From an uncultured Pirellulaceae bacterium (GTDB lineage: Bacteria; Planctomycetota; Planctomycetia; Pirellulales; Pirellulaceae): DNA of 64,000 bases. Below, piece by piece: positions 27,228-36,461 of the stretch. Position numbers and translations under genes: made by a program. Every line of letters starts with the position of its first letter. Within the stretch, counting starts at the first letter, position 1. The notes under the pieces were generated by a model that saw only the letters and a list, made by a program, of their open reading frames with translations, was not told the DNA's origin and made no database searches. Location: assembly GCA_937921995.1 (NCBI GenBank), contig CAKZVF010000100.1, positions 1 to 64,000 on the forward strand, read 5' to 3'.

Positions 27228-28816
27228 GAAAAATCCTCTTCCAAGCGTTTGTTCAACTCAGCGACGCGCTGCGCATCGGTCATCACCGTTTCGTCATCGA
27301 CGAGCGCATCCAATGACCGGCTGACGCGTTGGGAGGTCGGTTTGTCGGCGCGTTGAGTCCCCCAGTGAGTCGAACGAAAAACGGCCAAAGCAATCCCCAC
27401 CGCTGCCAAAGCAGCAACCAACAGAAACGTGAGCGCTAAGGGCGCAGATGGCTGCCAACTGGGGGCGGCACTGGTGGATTGCGATGGGCTGGCATCGAAG
27501 TCTGCCACAAATGTTTCGGCGACAACGACGGGGCAATGGCTGACCGATTTGCCGGCGTCTTGGTAGGACCTGATTTTGAAAAATCGTCCCGCCACGGTCG
27601 CCGAAAATTGGACCTTTTGATACTGCGCGGTCAACTCCGGCACCACAGAATCGAAACCTTGAGGCAGCGTAGCCGCATAAACACAAATCAACCCATCAAT
27701 GGTTCGGCCGGGCGGTTCAATCCACAGTTCAAAGTAATGATCCAAATTTAGCTGCGTCTGTTTGAGGTCTTTGCGGCGAATCGTACGCACCGTTCCCGAA
27801 ACAGTGATCGTTTGCCCGCGGAAGGCCTGTGGCTGACCAATCAATTGCAGCAACGTCGTCTCTGGTTGATGCCTCCGGTGCACCGTTTCGGCATCGCGTT
27901 GCACGAAGTCCCAGATCGCCAGCCAAGCCAACCTGTCCCGCGGGTTGCCCATGCCAGTCATATCCTGGACGTCCTTCAAGACGATCGGGTCGATGGTGGC
28001 GCGAATCGAACGGATGGTTGCCTGGTCGGTCATCGTAAAATCAGCACCCGCAATCGAAGCTTTCAGTGCCGGCAAACCATGTTTCTGCCAGCTCTGGTCA
28101 AAGGCAAAGAGATTCTCGGACAGCTCATTCTTTGGCTCACCTTTGCTCATCGCCGCCATTTCACCCAAGATCCTTGTTTGATGGTTCAGCTGTAATTTAG
28201 CCAAACGTGCAACGGTATCCTCAAAAGGCAGCTCCGCTTGAGGCGGCTGAAGCCGCGCGGTGTCAATTCGACGCAGCAGTTGATAAAACGCTTCCTGCTG
28301 AACATTTGTTAGTTTCACAAAAGCGGTGCGCCAGAAATCAATCGCAACGGGCGTTTGCTGAGGATCTTCGTTCTCTTCCCGGCTCGCGCCCATCGAATCG
28401 GGATCCGATTGATCAGACCGATCGGAGCGATTAGCAGGTCCCTCATCCGTCTGCTTCAATCGGTTGGCGATGCGGTCGGGCATATACCCGACCCCTTGGT
28501 CTAGCTGTGCCTGCGGGTTGGATTGGGAGGCCAAGGATTCTGCCTTAAGGACAATATCGTCACCCGAAATTTCTTCTTCGGAGACAAGTGCGGCGTCCGC
28601 TGGCGGGTCAAAGCCCAACCACATCCAGCGCTCTGGCTTGCCGGCTTCTTTCATCGCCACGATCACCAGCAGCAACAATCCCATCAACGACACCAGTCGC
28701 AATTTAACGGCCTTGTCCGCTCGGAAATGGGACGCACTGTCGTCGCCGCTCAGCCTGCCCGAAAAATCGAGCTGCGTGGATCGCGGAGACGATTCTTGCT
28801 CTTCATAATCTTCCAT
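27224..28816 (-). CDS. Two-span membrane protein, paralogue of its downstream partner
   Basis: A 530-residue protein not assigned to a family. The N-terminal 38 residues are acidic and cytoplasmic, followed by a membrane helix (LRLVSLMGLLLLVIVAM) and a second helix near 455-480 (LTFLLVAALAAVGIALAVF). The exported middle part includes LIGQPQAFRGQTITVSGTVR, comparable to SAPASQFGNKIALSGRLR in the partner; both continue with YxxL/V and end with a buried VVAETF or similar strand. This suggests duplication. The promoter is probably in the 320-bp divergent region shared with the TPR operon. Confidence 0.75.
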   Translation of the reverse strand: MEDYEEQESSPRSTQLDFSGRLSGDDSASHFRADKAVKLRLVSLMGLLLLVIVAMKEAGKPERWMWLGFDPPADAALVSEEEISGDDIVLKAESLASQSNPQAQLDQGVGYMPDRIANRLKQTDEGPANRSDRSDQSDPDSMGASREENEDPQQTPVAIDFWRTAFVKLTNVQQEAFYQLLRRIDTARLQPPQAELPFEDTVARLAKLQLNHQTRILGEMAAMSKGEPKNELSENLFAFDQSWQKHGLPALKASIAGADFTMTDQATIRSIRATIDPIVLKDVQDMTGMGNPRDRLAWLAIWDFVQRDAETVHRRHQPETTLLQLIGQPQAFRGQTITVSGTVRTIRRKDLKQTQLNLDHYFELWIEPPGRTIDGLICVYAATLPQGFDSVVPELTAQYQKVQFSATVAGRFFKIRSYQDAGKSVSHCPVVVAETFVADFDASPSQSTSAAPSWQPSAPLALTFLLVAALAAVGIALAVFRSTHWGTQRADKPTSQRVSRSLDALVDDETVMTDAQRVAELNKRLEEDFS

Positions 28817-29138
28817 GCGTTAAGTTTAGCCGATAGAGTTCTTATTCGTGAATTTTTCATCATGAAAATGGATAGCCCGTTCACCAACAACGGATTTTTG
28901 CACTATATTAAAGAGGTCTTCTCTCGCCCACCACTTTCCACATAGTCGTCGATCATACCATTGGACGGATCCTCGGAAGCCGCATGTTGAAATTAACTTG
29001 CCCTCGACCTTGGGTGGTGCTTTCAACTGAACGCTTTGCGATTTTGAAGCAAATGCTTAAAAGTCCGATCGCCGATCATTTCGACATTCGTTTAATTCAA
29101 CCATGCTTCTTTTATTTGGTCACGTTCGAACCCCTTAA
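28817..29138. other. Divergent control region ahead of the TPR-Exb operon
   Basis: A 322-bp stretch with no gene. It contains a near-perfect palindrome TTTTCAT-C-ATGAAAA (28854-28868), which could be an operator acting on either flanking unit. Confidence 0.4.
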
Positions 29139-32100
29139 ATGATGAACCCATCAAAAAGTTCCACCCCTCAGGTTTCACGCATCAAATTTTTCATGACGCG
29201 CTGGTTTTGCACGAAGTTGACGATCTCTAAGTCAGCTCTTTTTATGCTGGCGGTCCTGGCGTGGTCAGGCAGTGCCGTCGCCGACGAACCCGCGGAGAAG
29301 TTTGTCACGGCGTTGGCCGAAAATGGCTATTTCGACGTCGCGGTAGAGTACCTTGATGGTGCCCAAAACGATGAACTGGTTGATGAAAGTTATCGCAAAA
29401 GAATTCAGTTCGAAAAAGCTAAGGTATTGATCCTTAGCATTGCCTCCGAGCGCAACACTGAAAAACGGGAGGAGAAACTCAACCAAGCCGATCGTCTCCT
29501 TTCGGAGTATTCTCGACAACTGGCCGACGAGGATGAACAACAAGAAGTCATCGAGATCGGTGCGAACATCAAGATCAAACGGGCCGAATCCTACATCGCT
29601 CAGTCCGGCAACGACCGGCTGACCGAACCGGAAAAGAAGAACCTGCAAAAGAAAGCCGCGGGGCTGCTCGATTCAGCCCGGAAGCAATACCAACAGGCGC
29701 GCGGAACGCTGCGTGACCGGATCCAAAATTACCAACTTGATCCCGAAGATCCGCAATCGCTGGCGAAGAAAAAACGTCTGCAATCGTCTTACATTCGCGT
29801 ACGGACGAAACTGCCTTTGGTGACCGCGCTGATCGCCGATACGATGCCAAGTGGTTCACAGGCTCAAAAGAAGATGCTCAAAGAGGCCGTCAAAGAAAAC
29901 CAAGACGTCTACGATGACTACAGCAGCCAAGGCGCTGTCTTTGTTTTCGAATCAGCCATCAATGGTGCCCGGGCGGCTCAAAAGGCGGGCGATCACAAGA
30001 CGACACTTTCAATGTTGGAAAATGTTTTCTTCCTTGGTGATGGAGCCGTCGAGCGCCGTTTGAAAAAGGAAGCGATGCTGGTTGCCGTCGACAGCTGGAA
30101 CACGCTCAAGCCCTACCCTTTCGAAACCGTTTCGAAATTGCTGGCCAAACCCATCGGTCTTCTCAACCGCAATGAAGTCCGCAACCCCGACTGGCAACGA
30201 TTGCAACTGGAATTCGGCAAAGCACAGTTGATGTCCGCCGAAGACTTGAAGAAAAAGGGCGGTGGCGAAAACGCGTCCAAATCGCGCGAATTGAATCGCG
30301 AAGCGGGGAAGTTGATTCGCAAAGTGGCTCGCGCCCCAGGCCCCTATCGCGACGACGCGCGAGCCCTGATCGAGCAGTTCAATTTGTCGTTCGCCCAGCA
30401 AGACGAAACCGAAAGCAAAGAGATCAAGACGTTCACCGATGCCAAAGAAAAAGGCAGCGAAATGATCTCCGAAATCGCCGATCTACAAAATGAAATCGCT
30501 CAAGCCAAACGTGCACTGGCGTCGATGACCGATGCGACCAAGAAAGCCCAAACCTTGGCGATGGTCGAGGAAAATTCAGAGGCACTTGATAATAAAACGA
30601 CCGCGGCCTTAGACCTGTATGACAAAGCCCTTTCCCTGGCGACAGATGAAACCGATCGCGCGGATATTAATTTCATTCACTACCAGCGTACGATCTGTTT
30701 GTTCTTTCAAAACAAACCACTTCAATCGGCGATCATCGCGGAGTTCCTGTTAAATAATTACCCGTCTGTCGATTGGAGCAAACAAGCCTCCGCCTATATC
30801 GTCAACGGATACTCCGCGCTGTTGGATTCAGCGCCTGAGGATGATCGTGGGTACGAGATTGAAAAATTGAAGACCGCGTGCCGCGAGATCTGTAAGCGAT
30901 GGCCCGGTTCCGATGAAGCATCGCGTGCGGCCAGTAAAATGACGGAGATCGCCATCAGAGGCGACGACGTGGCAACCGCAGAAGAATTCTTTGGTCAAGT
31001 CTCCCAATCATGGCCTGCGAAGAATCCGCTGGCCGCGGCTTTGGGTCAGAAACTTTGGTTCAACTTCCGCACCAAAGGCGACATGTCCCAAACGCAGCGG
31101 CAGGAAGCCCTTGCCAAAACAAACCAACTGTTGACCGATGCTGTCAATTCAGCCGGCGGGAAGATTGACTATACGATCGCTAATTCAGCTTTGACGTTGG
31201 TCGATGTGCTGCTGGAACAAAAGCAGTTCGATGCGGCTTTAAAACGATTGGAAACCGAATCGGTAGCGCCTCTGGATTTGGTGAAACAGAAACATCCGGC
31301 CATCTCCGACCCACGTTATGCTGAACGCTACCGACGCAACACTTACCTGACCGCGGTGAAGGCCTATCTTGGATCGATGAGTAGTGGCGCGGCGTTTGAA
31401 ACGACGATCGAAAAAGCCTCCGGGATCATCGCCGCGCTCAAATCTGAACTCGAATCCAGCGGCGATCCGAAAGCTGCGGCCAAACTTACGGCCGTATACC
31501 AAAGCGTCGCCAAACAACTCAATGATCAGTTCCAAACCTTGGAGACGCTGGAGCAACGCAAGAAGTTTGCGACGGGGTTGGCGTCATTTTTGGGCACGGT
31601 CGAACGGCAATCCTCGGACGCACCGACCGTTTTGTGGGCGGGATCAACCCTACGCAACACGGCCTCTGCACTGGCCCAAGAAGGCGCCAAAGCCGAAGCG
31701 GAGCCTCTGTTCAAGCAAGCCGTTTCGGCATTTGATCGAGCAGAAAAATTGGGGATCGCCGATCCGGCTTTGAATCTAACATTGCGCCAACAGCGGGCCT
31801 TAGCGCAACGCGGCAGTGGCGATTTCAAAGGATCGGTCGCTTCGCTGATTGAACTATTGAAAGAAAAATCAGCGCTCAATTTACAGATCGATGCCGCAGA
31901 AACACTGCAGATGTGGGGCAAAGCAGAATCCAATAAAGACGCTTACGGAAAAGCCTTGATTGGAACGGGGAAATACAAGGATGGCAAAAAAGTAAAGAAC
32001 GCTGTTTGGGGATGGCGAAAATTGGAACAATTGACACGCGGCAAACCCAAACTTAATGATGCCTACCGTACCGCGCTTTATGGATCAATGAGAACTCAGT

Positions 32101-32252
32101 TCGAGTACAGTGTGCTGATCAAAAAGAAGCAAGGCGTAAAATCATCATTGAGCTTTCTTGAAAAATCTTTGAATAAATTTAAGTTCTTAAAGACCGGACC
32201 TTGGGAGAAAAAGTTCGACGATCTGGTCGCAGAAATGAAAAACAATCTCTAA
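29139..32252 (+). CDS. Large exported TPR-like helical repeat protein
   Basis: A 1037-residue protein. The signal peptide ends near residue 49 (LAWSGSAVADEP). The rest is almost wholly alpha-helical, with degenerate tetratricopeptide-type repeats (for example EEKLNQADRLLSEYSRQLADEDE and QAKRALASMTDATKKA) and lysine- and glutamate-rich coiled segments. Proteins like this often head ExbB-ExbD clusters in planctomycetes and may be the periplasmic partner of the proton channel. It is followed after 8 nt by a second exported TPR protein, then ExbB and two ExbD genes. Confidence 0.8.
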   Translation: MMNPSKSSTPQVSRIKFFMTRWFCTKLTISKSALFMLAVLAWSGSAVADEPAEKFVTALAENGYFDVAVEYLDGAQNDELVDESYRKRIQFEKAKVLILSIASERNTEKREEKLNQADRLLSEYSRQLADEDEQQEVIEIGANIKIKRAESYIAQSGNDRLTEPEKKNLQKKAAGLLDSARKQYQQARGTLRDRIQNYQLDPEDPQSLAKKKRLQSSYIRVRTKLPLVTALIADTMPSGSQAQKKMLKEAVKENQDVYDDYSSQGAVFVFESAINGARAAQKAGDHKTTLSMLENVFFLGDGAVERRLKKEAMLVAVDSWNTLKPYPFETVSKLLAKPIGLLNRNEVRNPDWQRLQLEFGKAQLMSAEDLKKKGGGENASKSRELNREAGKLIRKVARAPGPYRDDARALIEQFNLSFAQQDETESKEIKTFTDAKEKGSEMISEIADLQNEIAQAKRALASMTDATKKAQTLAMVEENSEALDNKTTAALDLYDKALSLATDETDRADINFIHYQRTICLFFQNKPLQSAIIAEFLLNNYPSVDWSKQASAYIVNGYSALLDSAPEDDRGYEIEKLKTACREICKRWPGSDEASRAASKMTEIAIRGDDVATAEEFFGQVSQSWPAKNPLAAALGQKLWFNFRTKGDMSQTQRQEALAKTNQLLTDAVNSAGGKIDYTIANSALTLVDVLLEQKQFDAALKRLETESVAPLDLVKQKHPAISDPRYAERYRRNTYLTAVKAYLGSMSSGAAFETTIEKASGIIAALKSELESSGDPKAAAKLTAVYQSVAKQLNDQFQTLETLEQRKKFATGLASFLGTVERQSSDAPTVLWAGSTLRNTASALAQEGAKAEAEPLFKQAVSAFDRAEKLGIADPALNLTLRQQRALAQRGSGDFKGSVASLIELLKEKSALNLQIDAAETLQMWGKAESNKDAYGKALIGTGKYKDGKKVKNAVWGWRKLEQLTRGKPKLNDAYRTALYGSMRTQFEYSVLIKKKQGVKSSLSFLEKSLNKFKFLKTGPWEKKFDDLVAEMKNNL

Positions 32253-32260
32253 GCCTATCT

Positions 32261-33316
32261 ATGAAATCACAACTATCACAATTGATTCTTCTCCCGCTTT
32301 GTTTTTGCCTGATCGCCAGTACGGCGTTGGCTCAACGGGGAGACACGGTCTACCGAGCCAATGCCAACGGCGTTGGTTCAACGAAGATCTCGGGAAAGGT
32401 CGTCGACATGACGCCGATGGGGATCTTGGTTGAATCAAAAGGTTCCACCACGACAATTCCCGCAGGCGAGGTTCGAAACGTCGTCTATGCCAACCAAGCC
32501 AATTCGATCACGCGCACCGCGGATCGAATTAAATCCGGCAGCTATGCTCAGGGAATCGAAGAGATCGCCAAAATCGACGATAAAGGGAACCCGTTTGTCG
32601 CACATGAACTGGCATTTTTGAAAGCTTACGCCGAAGGGAATCTGGCACTCAAAGGTTCATTCGATGCGATTGAGGCAGGTAAGAGCTTAAGTAACTTTTT
32701 AGCGAAGTATAAAAAAAGTTATCACTTCTTTCCGGCGACGGAGCTGAAGGGTCGGTTGCTGTACTCCTTGAAATTTCCTGATCTGGCAGCAAAAGAATTC
32801 AAACGACTGACGCAATCGGATTGGCCAGAGTATGTCATCAAAGGCAATTACTACTTGGCACAGACGGCGATTGCTCAGAAGAATTTTGACGGAGCCATCA
32901 CCAGCTGCGATCAGATTCTTGCTTCGACCGACAATGATGACGTAACGCGGCAGTATCAGTTACTGGCGAAGTGCCTCAAGGCCAAGGCACAAACCCTTTC
33001 CGGCAATCCTGGATCCGCCGAAAGCGATTTAAAACAGATCATCAAAGTTGAAAACCCCGATAACCAAGAACTCTTTGCTGCCGCCTACAATGCTTTGGGC
33101 GTCTACCATTTCAAGGCGAACCAGCTGAAAGAAGCCCGCGAAAAGTTCCTGCTGACCCACCTTTTGATGTACTCTGAAAGTGAATCCCACGCAGAAGCGC
33201 TGTACTATTTGGCTCAAATTTGGCCCCAACTGGGTAACACCGACGAGGCAAACAAGACGCGCGAGCTATTGAAATCTCGCTATCGCAATTCATACTGGGC
33301 TAAAATACTCAACTAA
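32261..33316 (+). CDS. Exported TPR protein
   Basis: A 351-residue protein. The signal peptide is MKSQLSQLILLPLCFCLIAS with cleavage after TALA. An early small domain (~22-90) has a KISGKVVDMTPMGILVES segment that looks like a small beta fold, followed by TPR-type helical repeats to the C-terminus (EYVIKGNYYLAQTAIAQKNF, AAYNALGVYHFKANQLKEA). The start at 32261 is preferred over 32201 because it begins the signal peptide and avoids overlap with the upstream gene. It lies 8 nt after that gene. Confidence 0.85.
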   Translation: MKSQLSQLILLPLCFCLIASTALAQRGDTVYRANANGVGSTKISGKVVDMTPMGILVESKGSTTTIPAGEVRNVVYANQANSITRTADRIKSGSYAQGIEEIAKIDDKGNPFVAHELAFLKAYAEGNLALKGSFDAIEAGKSLSNFLAKYKKSYHFFPATELKGRLLYSLKFPDLAAKEFKRLTQSDWPEYVIKGNYYLAQTAIAQKNFDGAITSCDQILASTDNDDVTRQYQLLAKCLKAKAQTLSGNPGSAESDLKQIIKVENPDNQELFAAAYNALGVYHFKANQLKEAREKFLLTHLLMYSESESHAEALYYLAQIWPQLGNTDEANKTRELLKSRYRNSYWAKILN

Positions 33317-33395
33317 AAAATCCGTTTCGGCCCACCCAACTTTTAACCAATCAAACACCACGTTGTTCGGACGTAAATTCCAACGAAGGTTCCCG

Positions 33396-34211
33396 ATGCA
33401 AAATTCTTCTTCCATTTTGACTGTAAATTCCTCAGCGACAGGCCTGAGACTACGCTGGGCCGTTATGCTCTCATTTGGATCGTTGCTGATCCTGGCCTGC
33501 TTAACAGCAACATCATTGGGACAAGATGGAGCGGCAGTCGCCGCCGATGGTACTCCCAAGGAAGTCACCCAACAGACGTTGCTGGGATGGCTTTACAGTG
33601 CACTCGGTTGGGAGTACTTGGGCATCTTTACAGCGCTGTCATTTATTTTGGTCGCCCTGGTGATCATGAACGTGATTTCAGCCCGCCGCGAATCGGTTTG
33701 CCCACCGTCACTAATCGAAGGTTTCGAAGCCCACCTGGACAACAAAGAGTACCAAGGTGCTTACGAACTTTCAAAAACGGATGAATCATTTCTGGGTAAC
33801 GTTTTGGCCGCAGGTTTGGCACGATTAAGCAGCAGCTACGAACACGCCGTCGCGGCGATGCAAGAAGTTGGCGCCGAAGAAAACATGAAGCTTGACCACC
33901 GCCTCAGCTATCTGGCCCTCATCGGTACGCTCAGCCCGATGATTGGTCTCTTCGGCACAGTCCACGGAATGATTAACTCGTTTTATGAAATCGCCAACGG
34001 CGGCGGTGCACCCGAACCAAGCGTGCTGGCCAACGGTATTTCAACGGCTTTGTTAACGACACTGCTGGGACTGGCGGTCGCGATCCCAGCGATTGCTGCT
34101 TACAACCTGCTTCGAAATCGCGTGCAAAAACTTGCCTTGGAAGTGGGCATCCAAAGCGAGAACCTTATGAGTCGGTTCGAAAAGGTCGGTAATAAGAAAA
34201 CGGCTACTTAA
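33396..34211 (+). CDS. MotA/TolQ/ExbB proton channel family protein
   Basis: A 271-residue inner-membrane protein. An N-terminal hydrophobic segment (about 22-42) ends near an Ala-rich stretch and looks like a signal. Then come a membrane helix at ~65-85 (LGIFTALSFILVALVIMNV), a cytoplasmic helical region, and the ExbB/TolQ hallmark YLALIGTLSPMIGLFGTVHGMINSF (~173-197) with TLLGLAVAIPAIAAYNLL. The start at 33396 has GAAGG upstream and is preferred to a TTG at 33363. It provides the proton channel for the two ExbD subunits encoded next. Confidence 0.93.
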   Translation: MQNSSSILTVNSSATGLRLRWAVMLSFGSLLILACLTATSLGQDGAAVAADGTPKEVTQQTLLGWLYSALGWEYLGIFTALSFILVALVIMNVISARRESVCPPSLIEGFEAHLDNKEYQGAYELSKTDESFLGNVLAAGLARLSSSYEHAVAAMQEVGAEENMKLDHRLSYLALIGTLSPMIGLFGTVHGMINSFYEIANGGGAPEPSVLANGISTALLTTLLGLAVAIPAIAAYNLLRNRVQKLALEVGIQSENLMSRFEKVGNKKTAT

Positions 34212-34320
34212 TCGGTTGCTTGCGGCCACTTTAAAAAAGAAAGTGCCGCACTGCAGTTGCTGATTTTACTTTTCTCCCCTGCCCTCCCCTTGCTCGGATC
34301 AACGGCATCTCCAACACGTC

Positions 34321-34761
34321 ATGAAATTTAACAAAAAACAAAAATCAAAGATCCTCGAAGGCGACCTAACGCCGATGATCGACATGACGTTTCAGTTGAT
34401 CGCGTTCTTTATGTTGCTGATTAATTTCTCCAAAGTTGACCGCGCTGAAGAGATCGCATTGCCGGTCAGCGAATTGGCCGTGCCGCCCGATGGATCAATC
34501 GAATACAAAATGATCCTGAACCTCGAACCCGGTGGAAATGTGATCTTCGCGGGCCAACGGATCCAAAAAATTGACCTGATGGGCCCGATCCTCAATCAAG
34601 AAGTCCGAAACGCCGAACGCGAGAACGTGGCCGCCGGCGATGTTGCCGTCATCATTCGTTCACATGCTGATTCGCCCACGGGATTGGTGCAGAAACTGAT
34701 CTCCAAATGCCAGGACAGCGAACTGGAAAGCTTCATCCTGCGCGTCAAAGACTCCGAATAA
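34321..34761 (+). CDS. ExbD/TolR family protein (first copy)
   Basis: A 146-residue protein with one membrane helix near 18-40. It carries the family motif DLTPMIDMTFQLIAFFMLL, in which the Asp of PMID is the proton-carrying residue. The periplasmic domain follows (VSELAVPPDGSIEYKMILNL ... IRSHADSPTGLVQKLISKC). It should pair with the preceding ExbB and with the second ExbD to use proton flow for work in the envelope. It lies 109 nt after exbB. Confidence 0.93.
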   Translation: MKFNKKQKSKILEGDLTPMIDMTFQLIAFFMLLINFSKVDRAEEIALPVSELAVPPDGSIEYKMILNLEPGGNVIFAGQRIQKIDLMGPILNQEVRNAERENVAAGDVAVIIRSHADSPTGLVQKLISKCQDSELESFILRVKDSE

Positions 34762-34794
34762 ACAACGACTTAAAGCGATTAGAGTGATCCAAGT

Positions 34795-35301
34795 ATGAAA
34801 ATCGAAACGGAGGAACCTGAAGACATTGAAGTCAACATGACGGCGATGATTGACATCGTTTTTCAGTTGCTCATTTTCTTCATCATGACGTTTAATGTCG
34901 CGCCGCAAGAGGGCGATTTCAATATCAAAATGCCCTTGGCGTCGGCACCATCGGACGAAATCCCTTTGGACGAACCGCCCGAATTGATCCGCATCGCGCT
35001 ACGATCGGGAGCCGAAGGAAAGATCAATACCATCAATGTCGACGATGAAATCGAATCTCGAACTTTCGGCCCCAGCGAAACCATGTTCCTCGAACTGACG
35101 GACTACATTGAACAGAAACTGGCCGCCGACGGGGACCCTGAAGACGGCGAAGATACCGAAGTCGAATTCGACATCGATTTCGATTTGAGATATTCCTACA
35201 CCGTTGACGCGATCGCAGCGGTGTCGGGAAAAGTGGTCGACGGGAAAGTCAAAAAGCTGATCGAAAAGATCAAGTTTAAAAATAACGCTAACGGCCGATA
35301 G
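34795..35301 (+). CDS. ExbD/TolR family protein (second copy)
   Basis: A 168-residue protein with the motif NMTAMIDIVFQLLIFFIMTF, conserving the intramembrane Asp, and a more acidic periplasmic domain (SGDPEDGEDTEVEFDIDFD-like stretch near 118-138). Two different ExbD subunits after one ExbB suggest a heteromeric periplasmic part. It is 33 nt after the first copy and ends the TPR-Exb cluster. No TonB or TolA is in the window. Confidence 0.92.
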   Translation: MKIETEEPEDIEVNMTAMIDIVFQLLIFFIMTFNVAPQEGDFNIKMPLASAPSDEIPLDEPPELIRIALRSGAEGKINTINVDDEIESRTFGPSETMFLELTDYIEQKLAADGDPEDGEDTEVEFDIDFDLRYSYTVDAIAAVSGKVVDGKVKKLIEKIKFKNNANGR

Positions 35302-35431
35302 CAGCCATCGGCCAAGGATTTCGGGCTGTTCACCTCCGGTCGTCAAAGGTGCTCCAGCGCCATATAATCCTCTGCAGACAAAGAACGCCGATTCATATTG
35401 GCTCTCCCCTTCCCGACTACCGGAAAATTTG

Positions 35432-36313
35432 ATGGCTGAAGCGACTGATCAATGGACGATCAAGAGACTGCTTGAATGGACCACCGATCATTTCAACAAA
35501 GTCGGGTCTGAAAATGCACGCCTGGACGCAGAAGTGCTGCTCGCCGAAGCCTTACAGTGCGACCGGATCATGCTCTACACGCGCTTTGAAGAGGTGCCCT
35601 CGGGCGAAAGCCTAACCAAGTACCGCGCGTGGGTGAAACGTCGTATTGCCGGTGAACCCGTCGCCTACATCGTCGGCCACAAAGAGTTTTACTCGCTGAA
35701 CTTCGTCGTCAACGCCAACGTTCTGATCCCGCGTCCCGAAACCGAACACGTTGTCGTCGAAGCGCTTGAAGCGGCAAAAGAGATCAACGATCGGCCTCTC
35801 CGCATCATCGACGTCGGAACCGGCAGCGGATGCGTGGCGATATCATTGGCAAAACACATCGACCAGTGCAAGATCGCAGCGATCGACATCTCCTCCGATG
35901 CCATCGCTGTTGCGGGCGAAAACATCCAAACACTCGCTGTCGCCGACAAAGTCAAATGCTTCACCGGTGACCTGCTCCAAGCGCTTCCCGACGGCAGCCA
36001 ACCGGTCCACTTGATCGTCAGCAATCCTCCTTACATCGGCCGATTTGAAACGGAGACTGTCGAGGACAGCGTACTGAAGTACGAACCTGAACAGGCGCTC
36101 TTTGGCGGCGAAAAAGGAACCGAGATCATCCAGCGATTGGTAACGGAATCTGAACCGATGCTGCTTCCCGGTGGACGTTTGATTTTCGAAACCAGCCCAT
36201 CGGTCTTCGATGACTGCTTACAGATCGTCGAAAACAGCAGCCTTGAGCTGGAGAAGTCTGTCAAGGACTACGCGGGTCTACGGCGCGTCATCGTTGCCAA
36301 GAAAAGTCCTTGA
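35432..36313 (+). CDS. prmC: Peptide chain release factor N5-glutamine methyltransferase
   Basis: HemK/PrmC methylates the GGQ glutamine of release factors RF1 and RF2. The 293-residue protein has the N-terminal helical domain and the SAM-binding motif IIDVGTGSGCVAISLA (~127-142). The substrate-binding NPPYI motif is at ~198-202. All are as expected. The start is the ATG at 35432; a TTG one codon upstream is possible. It follows the Exb cluster by 130 nt and is convergent with the recombinase gene, with a REP-like repeat between. Confidence 0.96.
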   Translation: MAEATDQWTIKRLLEWTTDHFNKVGSENARLDAEVLLAEALQCDRIMLYTRFEEVPSGESLTKYRAWVKRRIAGEPVAYIVGHKEFYSLNFVVNANVLIPRPETEHVVVEALEAAKEINDRPLRIIDVGTGSGCVAISLAKHIDQCKIAAIDISSDAIAVAGENIQTLAVADKVKCFTGDLLQALPDGSQPVHLIVSNPPYIGRFETETVEDSVLKYEPEQALFGGEKGTEIIQRLVTESEPMLLPGGRLIFETSPSVFDDCLQIVENSSLELEKSVKDYAGLRRVIVAKKSP

Positions 36314-36361
36314 AGTGCCCAAGCAAAACAATGGCAGCGACCTTTTTCTACGCACGCTATC

Positions 36362-36414
36362 AGCTTGAAAAGCTGAGCCACAATGTCGCTCGATTCTCCG
36401 AATCGTAAGCGCGC
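36362..36414. repeat. REP-like intergenic element, second copy
   Basis: A hairpin AGCTT-GAA-AAGCT (36362-36374) leads into a 34-bp stretch (36381-36414) identical to 8758-8791, which includes the stem CGATTC/GAATCG. Both copies lie between the 3' ends of convergent genes. Confidence 0.6.
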
Positions 36415-36461
36415 CGGGCACTTCAACTCAACCACAGAAATTTGTTTCCTTCGTCGAAACC

